From Thalassovita aquimarina (GTDB lineage Bacteria > Pseudomonadota > Alphaproteobacteria > Rhodobacterales > Rhodobacteraceae), in NCBI RefSeq assembly GCF_018219815.1, contig NZ_JADMKU010000020.1, positions 1-64,000 of the forward strand: DNA of 64,000 bases, written 5' to 3'. Both the position numbers and the translations under genes were made by a program. Below, in pieces: positions 1 to 7,323 of this stretch. A model generated the notes under the pieces. That model had not been told where the DNA came from. It made no database searches and worked only from the letters and a program-made list of their open reading frames with translations. The number at the start of each line of letters is the position of its first letter. The stretch's first letter is position 1.

Positions 1-65
1 ACAGGTGCCCGAAGGTCTTCCTCTCCGCAATCGCGCTCGCTGCAACCGTCATCTATTGGCTATGA
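1..65 (+). CDS. C-terminal fragment of a probable membrane protein (cut by window edge)
   Basis: Reading from base 3, an open frame enters from the left edge and stops with TGA at 63-65. It gives about 20 residues, mostly hydrophobic (LSAIALAATVIYWL at the end), with the strong third-position GC typical of genes in this window. This looks like the last transmembrane helix or tail anchor of a gene that starts outside the window. The fragment is too short to name a family. The other two forward frames give Ser/Arg-rich peptides without this codon pattern. Confidence 0.4.
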   Translation, partial: RCPKVFLSAIALAATVIYWL

Positions 66-232
66 GTCCTGACCCTACGATATGTTCGATTACCGAACGA
101 TAGCGAACAATTTATCACGTCACTTCTGATAATAGAGTTCTAGGGAATTTCTTACACGAGTGAACACAGAAAGATGTAGGCCGGGCTTCAGCCCGGCCAT
201 CTTCTCACAAATCCCGGGGAACTTGCCCCCGC
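66..232. other. Intergenic stretch with an imperfect TGTTCG/CGAACA dyad
   Basis: This AT-richer stretch separates the edge fragment from the oxidoreductase on the minus strand. TGTTCG (83-88) and CGAACA (104-109) form an inverted repeat, with a further CGAACG between them. A GGCCGGGC..GCCCGGCC hairpin at about 180-199 could terminate the oxidoreductase transcript that ends at 233. No gene is seen here. Confidence 0.4.
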
Positions 233-1198
233 TCACGGCTCCAGCACCAGTTTCCCCGTCGCCCCGCGCCCCAGCACCCGTTTCAGCACATCCGCCGCAT
301 CCGCCAGCGGATAGCGCCCCTCGACCACCGGCTTGACCTTGCCGTCCTGATACCAGCCGATCAGCTCCTTCATGTTGTCGGCATAGATCTCGGGCTCGGC
401 CCGTGTGAAGTTGCCCCAGAACACGCCGACCACGGCATATTCCTTGACCAGCGCCAGGTTGACCGGGAATTTCGGAATGGTGCCGCTGGCGAAGCCGATG
501 ATCAGCAACCGGCCATTGCGCGCCATCGACCGCGAACAGGCGTCGAACGCCTCGCCGCCGACCACGTCGTAGACCACGTCGACGCCCTTGCCGCCGGTCA
601 TGTCCTTCAGCTGGTCCTTCAGGTTCTCGTACCCGATCGCTTCGTCCGCCCCGGCCTGCAGCGCGATGGCGCGCTTCTCGTCGCTGGAACAGACCGCGAT
701 CACCTTCGCCCCCATGATCTTGCCGATCTGGATCGCCGCCACGCCGGTCGCGCCCGCGCCGCCCAGAACCACCAGCGTTTCGCCCGCCTTCAAATCCGCC
801 CGCTGCTTCAGCGCGTGATGCGAAGTGCCATAGGCCACCATCAAGGCGCAGGCATCGCCGCCATCCATGTCGCCGATCGGGAACACCCGGCCTTCTTCGG
901 CCACCACCTTTTCGGCATAACCGCCGAGCTGGCAAATCGTCGCCACCCGGTCGCCCACCTTCAGGGTCTTCACATCCGGCCCGACGCTTTCCACCACCCC
1001 GGCGGCCTCCATCCCCGGCACGAAGGGACGTTCGGGCTTCATCTGGTAAAGCCCCTGAACCAGCAACCCGTCGGGGTAATTCACACCCGCGGCCTCGACC
1101 TTGATCACCACGTCGCTTCCCTTGGCCGCCGGGTCCGGCATATCGGCGTATTCCAATTGCTCCAAGGGGGCGAATTCGTTGCAGATAATGGCTTTCAT
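233..1198 (-). CDS. NADPH:quinone oxidoreductase family protein (zinc-independent MDR)
   Basis: This is a medium-chain dehydrogenase/reductase of the quinone oxidoreductase type, 321 residues, probably cytosolic and NADPH-dependent. It reduces quinones, enones or enoyl thioesters; the true substrate cannot be read from the sequence. The N-terminal GroES-like domain carries GVNYPDGL and the GMEAAGVVESVG segment. The Rossmann domain carries GGAGATGVAAIQIGK. The zinc-ligand cysteines of alcohol dehydrogenases are absent. The ATG at 1198 follows GGAGGAACCCGGA; an in-frame GTG 15 bases upstream lies inside that ribosome-binding site and was rejected. It diverges from the acyl-CoA ligase gene, so a role in the same acyl-CoA metabolism is possible. 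Confidence 0.85.
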   Translation of the reverse strand: MKAIICNEFAPLEQLEYADMPDPAAKGSDVVIKVEAAGVNYPDGLLVQGLYQMKPERPFVPGMEAAGVVESVGPDVKTLKVGDRVATICQLGGYAEKVVAEEGRVFPIGDMDGGDACALMVAYGTSHHALKQRADLKAGETLVVLGGAGATGVAAIQIGKIMGAKVIAVCSSDEKRAIALQAGADEAIGYENLKDQLKDMTGGKGVDVVYDVVGGEAFDACSRSMARNGRLLIIGFASGTIPKFPVNLALVKEYAVVGVFWGNFTRAEPEIYADNMKELIGWYQDGKVKPVVEGRYPLADAADVLKRVLGRGATGKLVLEP

Positions 1199-1492
1199 TC
1201 CGGGTTCCTCCACCGTTCCCTATGGCCCCTCCCCGAGGCCGTATTTTCACCCCCGAGTGTAGGGGCGCGGCCCGTTCCGGGCAATCGTTGCACCCGGCCG
1301 CGCCAAAGTGACGGTGCGGCACTTTTCGCGCCTCTTTTGACGCTCGGGACATTTGCGGAATGATTTTCCGTTTTCTCACAATCCCTTGAGCGCAAATCGG
1401 AATTCCAGACCGCCCAGACGAATCTGCTTTTGTAAATCCAAGGCCCACGCTAGTCTCCGCTCAGGGAGATTTTTACAATTCGGGAGGAGATC
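1199..1492. promoter_or_regulatory. Divergent promoter region between oxidoreductase and acyl-CoA ligase
   Basis: About 290 bases without a gene lie between two divergent start codons. The half nearer the ligase is AT-richer. It contains CATTTGCGGAATG at 1350-1362, a partial dyad that shares CATTTNNNGAA with promoter regions at 10921 and 19005. The ligase has a good ribosome-binding site, GGGAGGAG, ending about four bases before its ATG at 1493. Near 1241 there is a weak half-copy (GTATTTTCA) of the intergenic repeat found at 20201. No clear -35/-10 pair could be assigned. Confidence 0.4.
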
Positions 1493-3124
1493 ATGCTTGG
1501 CATGATGATGCATCGTCCGCTGATGATCAGCGATATTCTGACCTATGCCGCCGAGGCGCATCCGACAGCGGAAATTGTATCCGTGCGGACCGAGGGCGAC
1601 CTGCATCGCCAGACCTATCCCGAAACGCTGGCCCGGGTGTCGCAGCTGGCCCATGCGCTGCAGGGTCACGGCATCCGCCTTGGCGACCGGGTGGCGACGC
1701 TGGCCTGGAACGGCTACCGCCATTTCGAACTCTACTACGCGATCTCGGGCATCGGCGCGGTCTGCCACACGATCAACCCGCGCCTGTCGGCGGAACAGCT
1801 GATCTACATCGTCAACCATGCCGAGGATAAGCTGCTCTTCGTCGACACCACCTTCGTGCCGATCCTCGAAGCGGTGAAGGATCACCTGCCCAAGGATCTG
1901 ATCTACGTGGTGATGACCGACCGCGATCACATGCCGGAAAACAGCCTCGACGCGCTGTGTTACGAAGAACTGCTGACCGGGCAGCCGGAAAGCTTCGACT
2001 GGCCGATGCTGGATGAAAACACCGCCTCGGGCCTGTGCTATACCTCGGGCACCACGGGCAACCCCAAGGGCGCGCTCTATTCGCACCGTTCCACCGTGCT
2101 GCACGCGCTTCTGGTGACCTCGGTGCTGGGGTCCACCCTGCCCGAAGGCGCTGGCGTGCTGCCGGTGGTGCCGCTGTTTCACGTCAACGCCTGGGGCCTG
2201 CCCTATACCGCGCCGCTGCTGGGGCTGAACATGATCATGCCGGGCGGCGCGCTGGACGGGCCCAGCCTGTACAAGCTGATGGATGGCGAAAAGGTCCATT
2301 CCGCCTGGGGCGTACCCACCGTCTGGATGGGGCTGCTGGCGGAAATCAAGGCGCAGGGCCGCAAACCCGAAGGCTTCGCCGACGTGGTGGTCGGCGGGTC
2401 CGCCGCGCCGCGTTCGATGATCGAGGCGTTCGAAAAGATGGATGTCAGCGTCGGCCATGCCTGGGGCATGACCGAAATGTCGCCGATCGGCACCCATGGC
2501 AACATGCCCAACTGGGTCAAGCAGCTGCCCTTCGACCAGATGATCGACAAGAAGGCCCAGCAGGGCCGCCGCGTCTTCGGCGTGGAACTCAAGATCGTGG
2601 ACGATCACGGCAACCGCCAGCCGCATGACGGCAAGGCGATCGGTGAATTGTACGTGCGCGGCAACACCATCGTGTCGGGCTATTTCAACAATGCCGAAGC
2701 GTCGGAAAAGGCGATCGACGCCGAAGGCTGGTTCGGCACCGGCGACATCGCCAGCATCGATTCAAACGGGTTCCTGTCGATCCAGGACCGGTCGAAGGAC
2801 CTGATCAAGTCGGGCGGCGAATGGATTTCCTCGATCGACCTGGAAAACGCCGCCATGTCGCACCCGGCCATCGCCAATTGCGCCGCCATCGCGATGCCGC
2901 ACCCGAAATGGGACGAACGCCCGGTGCTGATCGCGGTGCCGGCGGGCGACGACCGGCCGGCGCTCGAAGACATGCACGACCACATGTCGGAACATTTCGC
3001 CAAGTGGCAGCTGCCCGACGACCTGATCTGGGTCGACGAACTGCCGCTGACGGCGACCGGCAAGACCTCGAAACTGACCCTGCGCCAGCAGTTCGCGGAT
3101 TACAAACTGCCCGATCTGCGCTGA
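1493..3124 (+). CDS. Acyl-CoA ligase of the AMP-binding family (DmdB/medium-to-long-chain type)
   Basis: This 543-residue adenylate-forming enzyme makes an acyl-CoA from a carboxylic acid, ATP and CoA. The phosphate-binding motif YTSGTTGNPKG lies near residue 183. The adenylation signature GWFGTGD and the C-terminal catalytic lysine region (LTATGKTSKL) are both present, and the length is normal. The opening MLGMMMHRPLMISDIL and the overall pattern recall the Roseobacter DmdB 3-methylmercaptopropionate-CoA ligases as well as fatty-acid ligases, so sulfur-containing or medium-chain acids are candidate substrates. GGGAGGAGATC precedes the ATG. The gene ends at a 12-bp terminator hairpin shared with the convergent marR gene. 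Confidence 0.88.
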   Translation: MLGMMMHRPLMISDILTYAAEAHPTAEIVSVRTEGDLHRQTYPETLARVSQLAHALQGHGIRLGDRVATLAWNGYRHFELYYAISGIGAVCHTINPRLSAEQLIYIVNHAEDKLLFVDTTFVPILEAVKDHLPKDLIYVVMTDRDHMPENSLDALCYEELLTGQPESFDWPMLDENTASGLCYTSGTTGNPKGALYSHRSTVLHALLVTSVLGSTLPEGAGVLPVVPLFHVNAWGLPYTAPLLGLNMIMPGGALDGPSLYKLMDGEKVHSAWGVPTVWMGLLAEIKAQGRKPEGFADVVVGGSAAPRSMIEAFEKMDVSVGHAWGMTEMSPIGTHGNMPNWVKQLPFDQMIDKKAQQGRRVFGVELKIVDDHGNRQPHDGKAIGELYVRGNTIVSGYFNNAEASEKAIDAEGWFGTGDIASIDSNGFLSIQDRSKDLIKSGGEWISSIDLENAAMSHPAIANCAAIAMPHPKWDERPVLIAVPAGDDRPALEDMHDHMSEHFAKWQLPDDLIWVDELPLTATGKTSKLTLRQQFADYKLPDLR

Positions 3125-3144
3125 GCGCCAGACATCGGAGAACC

Positions 3145-3172
3145 GCAAAGGGCGCCGTCAGGCGCCCTTTGC
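3145..3172. terminator. Bidirectional terminator hairpin, 12-bp perfect stem
   Basis: GCAAAGGGCGCC pairs perfectly with GGCGCCCTTTGC around a GTCA loop. It lies between the convergent acyl-CoA ligase and marR genes. The right arm is inside the last codons of marR (Ala-Lys-Gly-Ala), so the marR 3' end is part of the hairpin. The AAA/TTT ends give short U-tracts in both directions. Confidence 0.75.
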
Positions 3173-3634
3173 ATATCCCCCGGCTATGTCCTGCAACCCG
3201 GCAAGCAGTTGCTTCATGTCGATGTCGGGGTTTTCCCTGACCACCTGCAGCTGCGCCGCCTTCCAGGATTTCGAAGCGGCCTCCAGCTTGGCTTCACCCT
3301 CCGACGTCAGGAACAGTACCCGCTTGCGCTTGTCCTGTTCGTCCGGCATCGACTTGATGACGCCCATCCGGTCCAGCGGCACCAACCCGCGCGACAGCGC
3401 CGACTGGTCGATATCCATGTAATCCGCGATCTTCTGCACCGTCGGTCGTCGCAGCGCCTTGATCCAGACCAGCGTGGAAAACTGGGTCACCGTCAACCCG
3501 TGCCCTTCCAGCGCCGCGTCATAAAGCCGGATCAACCGGCGCGACGCCCTGCGCATCGCCAGGCAATAACAGTTCCCGGCCAATACCTCGGCCAGTTCGG
3601 GCGACATTTCCCCTGTCTCGTCACGTAACGTCAT
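3158..3634 (-). CDS. MarR-family transcriptional regulator
   Basis: This is a winged-helix repressor of about 158 residues, expected to bind DNA as a dimer and to release it on binding a small ligand. The helix-turn-helix region (RPTVQKIADYMDIDQSALSRGL) is followed by the wing (DEQDKRKRVLFLTSEG), a typical MarR layout. I chose the ATG at 3634, preceded by GGGAG. The longer open frame to 3676 would begin inside the palindromic operator, so it is unlikely to be translated. The gene diverges from a thioesterase gene, and two perfect palindromes between the two starts are its probable operators. It may respond to an acyl-CoA or aromatic acid; this is inference. Confidence 0.88.
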   Translation of the reverse strand: MTLRDETGEMSPELAEVLAGNCYCLAMRRASRRLIRLYDAALEGHGLTVTQFSTLVWIKALRRPTVQKIADYMDIDQSALSRGLVPLDRMGVIKSMPDEQDKRKRVLFLTSEGEAKLEAASKSWKAAQLQVVRENPDIDMKQLLAGLQDIAGGYAKGA

Positions 3635-3653
3635 CTGCACTCCCGTTGACTGC

Positions 3654-3686
3654 ATGCATATGCATGGATTATACATGCATATGCAT
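3654..3686. promoter_or_regulatory. Tandem palindromic operator (2 x ATGCATATGCAT)
   Basis: Two identical perfect 12-bp palindromes, ATGCATATGCAT, lie at 3654-3665 and 3675-3686. Their centres are 21 bp apart, about two turns of DNA, so two dimers would sit on the same face. They lie between the divergent marR and thioesterase start codons, the usual place for an autoregulatory MarR operator. An A+T-rich box (GGATTATAC) lies between them. Confidence 0.72.
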
Positions 3687-3704
3687 TGAACTGGAGATTA
3701 CGTC

Positions 3705-4205
3705 ATGTTCGACACCGTGCCAAGACCCGACCTCCCGATCGGGATCGCGCCCATCGAACAGGCCGCCAAGATGACCGGCCTGGAACAACTGCAAGCCCTG
3801 CTTCGGGGTGACTTTCCCGCCCCGTCGATGGCGCCGGCACTGGATTTCTGGTTACATGCCGTGGCCGAAGGCGAAGCCGAGTTTCGCGGCGAACCTTCGG
3901 CCCGTATCCTCAACCCGATGGGCCAGGTGCATGGCGGCTGGGCGATGACCCTGCTCGATTCGGCTCTCGGCTCCGCGGTCCATACCGTCATGGCGCGGGG
4001 CGAAACCTATGCCTCGCTGGATACCAGCGTGAAATTCCTCCGCCCGATCACGCCGCAGACCGGACAGGTGCGCGCCCTGGGCAAGCTGCAATCGCGCGGC
4101 CGCCGCATCGCCCATGCCGAGGGCCGGATCGAGGATCGGAAAGGCCGGGTGCTGGCGCTGGCCACGACCAGCTGCTTTATCCAGCCGATGCACACTGCCG
4201 GCTGA
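3705..4205 (+). CDS. PaaI-family hotdog thioesterase
   Basis: This is a 166-residue hotdog-fold protein expected to hydrolyse acyl-CoA or aryl-CoA thioesters in the cytosol. The family signature is seen at GQVHGGWAMTLLDSALGSAVH (about residues 74-94), followed by the strand TSVKFLRPITPQTGQVRALG. A GGAG element lies 6 bases before the ATG. The gene diverges from marR across a two-palindrome operator and is therefore the likely target of that regulator. A GC-rich hairpin (GGGGC..GCCCC, about 4212-4227) follows the stop codon. The exact acyl substrate is unknown. Confidence 0.82.
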   Translation: MFDTVPRPDLPIGIAPIEQAAKMTGLEQLQALLRGDFPAPSMAPALDFWLHAVAEGEAEFRGEPSARILNPMGQVHGGWAMTLLDSALGSAVHTVMARGETYASLDTSVKFLRPITPQTGQVRALGKLQSRGRRIAHAEGRIEDRKGRVLALATTSCFIQPMHTAG

Positions 4206-4315
4206 CGGGCCGGGGCGTCGCAGCCCCCGCCCACCCGAACCCCGACCCGCCGCCGGTCGATGCCCATCTCGGGCAAGGCGCTTCACCGCTTCCGCACGCT
4301 CCGGCCGGGCCTGAC

Positions 4316-5026
4316 CTACAACCACTTCAGCTTCGCCGCATGCGCCCGGATACGCTGCGCCGACAACGGTCCGCCATGCCCCAGGTAAAACCTTTTGCCA
4401 CCCCGTGCCAGCAACCGCTCCAGCGACCGCGCGGTCTGCTTCGGCGCTTCCTCGAAAGGCGGGCTCTTGGGGCGGTTCTTCAGGGCGATCCCGCCCAGAA
4501 GAATGCCCGACGCCGCAAGATCGCCGGCCAGGATATTTCCGTCCGGCAACAACACCGACAGCGATCCCGGCGTGTGCCCCGGCGTGTGCAGCACCTGCGC
4601 GTCGAACCCGAAATCCTGAAGCCCGGTTTCCGCTTCCGTCATCACATGATCGGGGGTGAAATACTCGAACCGCCTTTCGATCACGCCGGATTTCTGAAAC
4701 AGCCGCCCGAACAGGCCCGACGGCCGCAGCAGCGGCGGCTCCCCGGCACAATAGTCGACCTCGTCCTGATGCGCCAAGATCGGCGCTCCGGACAGGGCGC
4801 GCAATTGCTCCGCGGAACCGGCGTGATCAATATGGGCATGGGTCACGACGATAAGCCTCAGATCGGACAGGGTCAGGCCATGCCTTTCCAACGCGGCCTT
4901 CACCTTCGAAGCGGACCTCGGCAGCCCAGTATCGACCAGCATGGCGCGGCCGTTTTCCACCACCAGAAACGCATTCAGCATACCGAAGGGCAGCATCTCG
5001 ACGGGAACGATTTTCGGGTCGGTCAT
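4316..5026 (-). CDS. MBL-fold metallohydrolase (glyoxalase II-like)
   Basis: This 236-residue metallo-beta-lactamase-fold hydrolase carries the metal-binding THAHIDH motif at about residues 62-68. Further likely ligands are HTPGHTPGS (about 147) and the C-terminal YLGHGGPL. The length and motif order fit small thioesterase-like or lactonase-like members. No signal peptide is seen, so it is probably cytosolic. It diverges from the hxlR-type regulator gene at 5173, which may control it. Glyoxalase II, lactonase and generic esterase roles cannot be told apart here. Confidence 0.82.
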   Translation of the reverse strand: MTDPKIVPVEMLPFGMLNAFLVVENGRAMLVDTGLPRSASKVKAALERHGLTLSDLRLIVVTHAHIDHAGSAEQLRALSGAPILAHQDEVDYCAGEPPLLRPSGLFGRLFQKSGVIERRFEYFTPDHVMTEAETGLQDFGFDAQVLHTPGHTPGSLSVLLPDGNILAGDLAASGILLGGIALKNRPKSPPFEEAPKQTARSLERLLARGGKRFYLGHGGPLSAQRIRAHAAKLKWL

Positions 5027-5172
5027 CGGATGATTTTCCTTTTGTCGTCATCTCTGCCGTTTAGTTGGCACGACCCTGAAGGGCCCACAATTAGGCACTT
5101 TTTTGTAACCGCGACCGGCGCACCGTTGCGCACCCGGCGACGCCGCCCCACAACTCCGATCGGAGATTTGCC
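5027..5172. promoter_or_regulatory. Divergent promoter region, MBL hydrolase / HxlR regulator
   Basis: These 146 bases between divergent starts are AT-richer than their surroundings. They contain a partial direct repeat, TTAGTTGGCAC (from about 5071) and TTAGGCAC (about 5091), followed by a TTTTTT run and GTAACC. Such repeats are plausible HxlR contacts, but there is no clean dyad, so no operator is assigned. Confidence 0.3.
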
Positions 5173-5550
5173 ATGAAAGACATGACACCCCCCATCATCC
5201 AATGGGTACGCCCTGACAGCGGCAACTGCCCGGTGGCGGACACGCTGCATGCACTCGGGGGAAAACATAAACCGCGTATCCTGCATTGCCTTGCAATGAG
5301 CGACCTGTATTTTCTGGAACTGACCCGCGCGCTGGACGGGATCAGCCGCAAGGTGTTGGCCGAACAGTTGCGCGACCTTCAGGCGTTCGGGCTTATCACC
5401 CGGACTGAACGCAACGATGCGCGAAACCGCATCGCCTATTCCTTGTCCGAAAAGGGCAGCGCCCTCGCAGCGATCCTGTCGCAGATCTACGACTGGTCCG
5501 TACTGTACCCGCTATCAGCCCAGACCGACAGCCATCCCCTTGCGCGCTGA
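5173..5550 (+). CDS. HxlR-family winged-helix transcriptional regulator
   Basis: This 125-residue protein fits the HxlR (YodB/HypR-like) family. It has an N-terminal cysteine in GNCPVADTLHALGGKHKPRIL, a recognition segment LDGISRKVLAEQLRDLQAFGLITRT and the wing YSLSEKGSAL. Members respond to electrophiles, often through the N-terminal Cys that is present here. It lacks the Trp of the usual GGKWKxxIL motif, having GGKHKPRIL instead. It diverges from the MBL hydrolase gene, the most likely target. The start was placed at the ATG at 5173 after GATCGGAG. Confidence 0.83.
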   Translation: MKDMTPPIIQWVRPDSGNCPVADTLHALGGKHKPRILHCLAMSDLYFLELTRALDGISRKVLAEQLRDLQAFGLITRTERNDARNRIAYSLSEKGSALAAILSQIYDWSVLYPLSAQTDSHPLAR

Positions 5551-5845
5551 GTGGCACCCCCGGGCATCTGTACCGTTTCGGCCTACAAATCCGGCAAATG
5601 CCGACAAACTTCTGTACCGCGGTTTGGTTAAGCGCGCCCCGGTCACAAAACGTAAAAACGCCCGGCTGGCCCCTCAACCAGCCGGGCGCGTTCCCCAAAG
5701 TGCCGGGGAGATGCGAAACGGGTCTCCTCCCAATCCCCGCTCCGCAGAATCGCTTACACCCCACGATCTATACGATAAGTCTCGCATAAAATGTATAGTG
5801 GAAATCCCGGCGCCGGTTTTATGACGCCCGGAACGCGTTTCCGCC
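5551..5845. other. Intergenic region downstream of hxlR and livF
   Basis: About 295 bases separate two convergent genes. The only clear element is the terminator at 5651-5688. A short GGAA-CGCG-TTTCC dyad at about 5830-5842 lies next to the livF stop. No ORF with the local codon bias and no RNA gene was recognised. Confidence 0.5.
5651..5688 (-). terminator. Rho-independent terminator for the liv operon
   Basis: CGCCCGGCTGG (5659-5669) pairs perfectly with CCAGCCGGGCG (5678-5688). On the minus strand the stem is followed by TTTTT (5658-5654 on the plus strand as AAAAA). It lies about 160 bases past the livF stop, so it probably ends the transporter transcript. Confidence 0.75.
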
Positions 5846-6553
5846 TCAGACTTCCAGCCATTCGGAACGGATATCGTCGCGGGTTTTGAACTCCTCCGGG
5901 GTGCCGGAATAGACGATTTCGCCATGCCCCATGACATAGACCCGGTCGGCGATCCGCAGCGCGATCGACAGCTTCTGCTCGACCAGCAGGATCGCCACCC
6001 CGGTTTTGGCGATCTCGGCGATCATGTCGCCGATCTGATGCACGATCTTCGGGGCCAGGCCCTCGGTCGGTTCGTCGATGATGATCAGTTCGGGATCGCC
6101 CATCAGGGTCCGGCACATGGTGAGCATCTGCTTTTCCCCGCCCGACAGCACACCGGCCAGGTTGTCGGCCCGCTCCCGCAGGTTGGGGAACATGTCAAGC
6201 ATCTCATCCACCGTGTATTTTCCCGGATGGCGCATGTCCTTGATGCCAAGGATCAGGTTCTGCCGAACCGTCATCGTGGGGAAAATATCGCGGCTTTCGG
6301 GGACGTATCCCAGCCCCAGCCGCGCGATCTGGTGGCTTTCTAGGCCCGATATGGGCTGGCCCTTGAACAGGATCTCGCCCTTGGGCGGCACTTCGCCCAT
6401 GATCGCCTTGGCGGTGGTGGACCGGCCCACCCCGTTGCGACCCAGAAGCGCGATCACCTCGCCCGGCATGATTTCCATGTTCACGCCGCGCAGCACGTGG
6501 GATTTGCCGTAAAACGCGTTCAGGTCCTTCACGGACAGCATCGCCTGGGTCAT
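5846..6553 (-). CDS. livF: HAAT-type ABC transporter ATP-binding protein (LivF-like), Walker A Arg variant
   Basis: This 235-residue ATPase is one of two that power the Liv-type importer. Its features are the Walker A region at residues 38-46 (GRNGVGRST), the ABC signature LSGGEKQM and the Walker B IIIDEPTEGLAP. The Walker A lysine is arginine (Arg44, codon 6422-6424, read as CGG on the minus strand); most LivF proteins have Lys. The partner LivG keeps Lys, so the ATPase pair may have one weaker or degenerate site. It is the last gene of a five-gene operon, overlaps livG by four bases and ends before a strong terminator. The naming follows the family and does not prove leucine transport. Confidence 0.88.
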   Translation of the reverse strand: MTQAMLSVKDLNAFYGKSHVLRGVNMEIMPGEVIALLGRNGVGRSTTAKAIMGEVPPKGEILFKGQPISGLESHQIARLGLGYVPESRDIFPTMTVRQNLILGIKDMRHPGKYTVDEMLDMFPNLRERADNLAGVLSGGEKQMLTMCRTLMGDPELIIIDEPTEGLAPKIVHQIGDMIAEIAKTGVAILLVEQKLSIALRIADRVYVMGHGEIVYSGTPEEFKTRDDIRSEWLEV

Positions 6554-7323
6554 GCCGCATCTCCTTCGATCGCGTCCGCCTCGTCACCGAGATAGGCCTC
6601 GCGCACCTTTTCGTTGCCGCGGATTTCCGTCGGCTTGCCGGTGGCGATGATCTCGCCATAGACCAGCACGCTGATCCGGTCGGCCAGGTTGAAGACAACG
6701 CCCATGTCGTGTTCCACGATCAACAGCGTCTTGCCCTCGGTGGCCTGCTTGATCAGCGCCACCGCGCGTTCGGTTTCCGAATGCGACATGCCGGCAGTGG
6801 GTTCGTCCAGCATGATCACATCCGCCCCCCCCGCGATGGTGATCGCGATCTCCAAGGTCCGCTGATCGGCATAGGGAAGCAGCGCCGCGGGCAGGTTTGC
6901 CTTGTCGAGAAGATCAACGCTTTCAAGGATTTCCGCGGTCTTTCGCTGCACGTCATGCAGGTTGCCGACATTGCGCCAGAACCCGTAGCCGTAGCCCATC
7001 GAATACAGCACGCCGCAGCGCACGTTTTCCCGAACCGTCATGTTGGAGAAGATGTTCGACACCTGAAAACTGCGCGACAATCCCATGCGGTTGATCCGGA
7101 ACGGTTTCATCCCGCCGATTTCCTCGCCGCGCAACTTGATGCTGCCCTTGCTCGGGTGGTAGCCGCCCGAGATCAGGTTGAACAGGGTCGACTTGCCTGC
7201 ACCGTTCGGCCCGATGATCGCGTGGCGTTCGCCGGGCTCGATGTCCAGCGTCACGCCCCGGATGATATGCGCCGGGCCGAAGCTTTTATGCAGGTTGTTG
7301 ATGGAAAGCGCCGGAATGCTCAT
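6550..7323 (-). CDS. livG: HAAT-type ABC transporter ATP-binding protein (LivG-like)
   Basis: This 257-residue ATPase is the second nucleotide-binding subunit of the importer. It has a canonical Walker A (GPNGAGKST, about residues 38-46), a Walker B with VIMLDEPTAGMS, and the C-terminal extension usual for LivG. The ABC signature is not textbook here: the LSGGQ position reads LLPYADQRTLEIA, as in many LivG proteins. The gene overlaps both livM and livF by four bases (ATGA), which suggests translational coupling within the operon. Confidence 0.9.
   Translation of the reverse strand: MSIPALSINNLHKSFGPAHIIRGVTLDIEPGERHAIIGPNGAGKSTLFNLISGGYHPSKGSIKLRGEEIGGMKPFRINRMGLSRSFQVSNIFSNMTVRENVRCGVLYSMGYGYGFWRNVGNLHDVQRKTAEILESVDLLDKANLPAALLPYADQRTLEIAITIAGGADVIMLDEPTAGMSHSETERAVALIKQATEGKTLLIVEHDMGVVFNLADRISVLVYGEIIATGKPTEIRGNEKVREAYLGDEADAIEGDAA

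Noticed and set aside
83-108. GAAC-N6-GAAC and TGTTCG/CGAACA looked like a LexA (SOS) box
   Set aside because: Known alphaproteobacterial LexA sites are GAAC or GTTC direct repeats with a seven-base spacer; here the spacer is six, and the adjoining gene is not an SOS gene.
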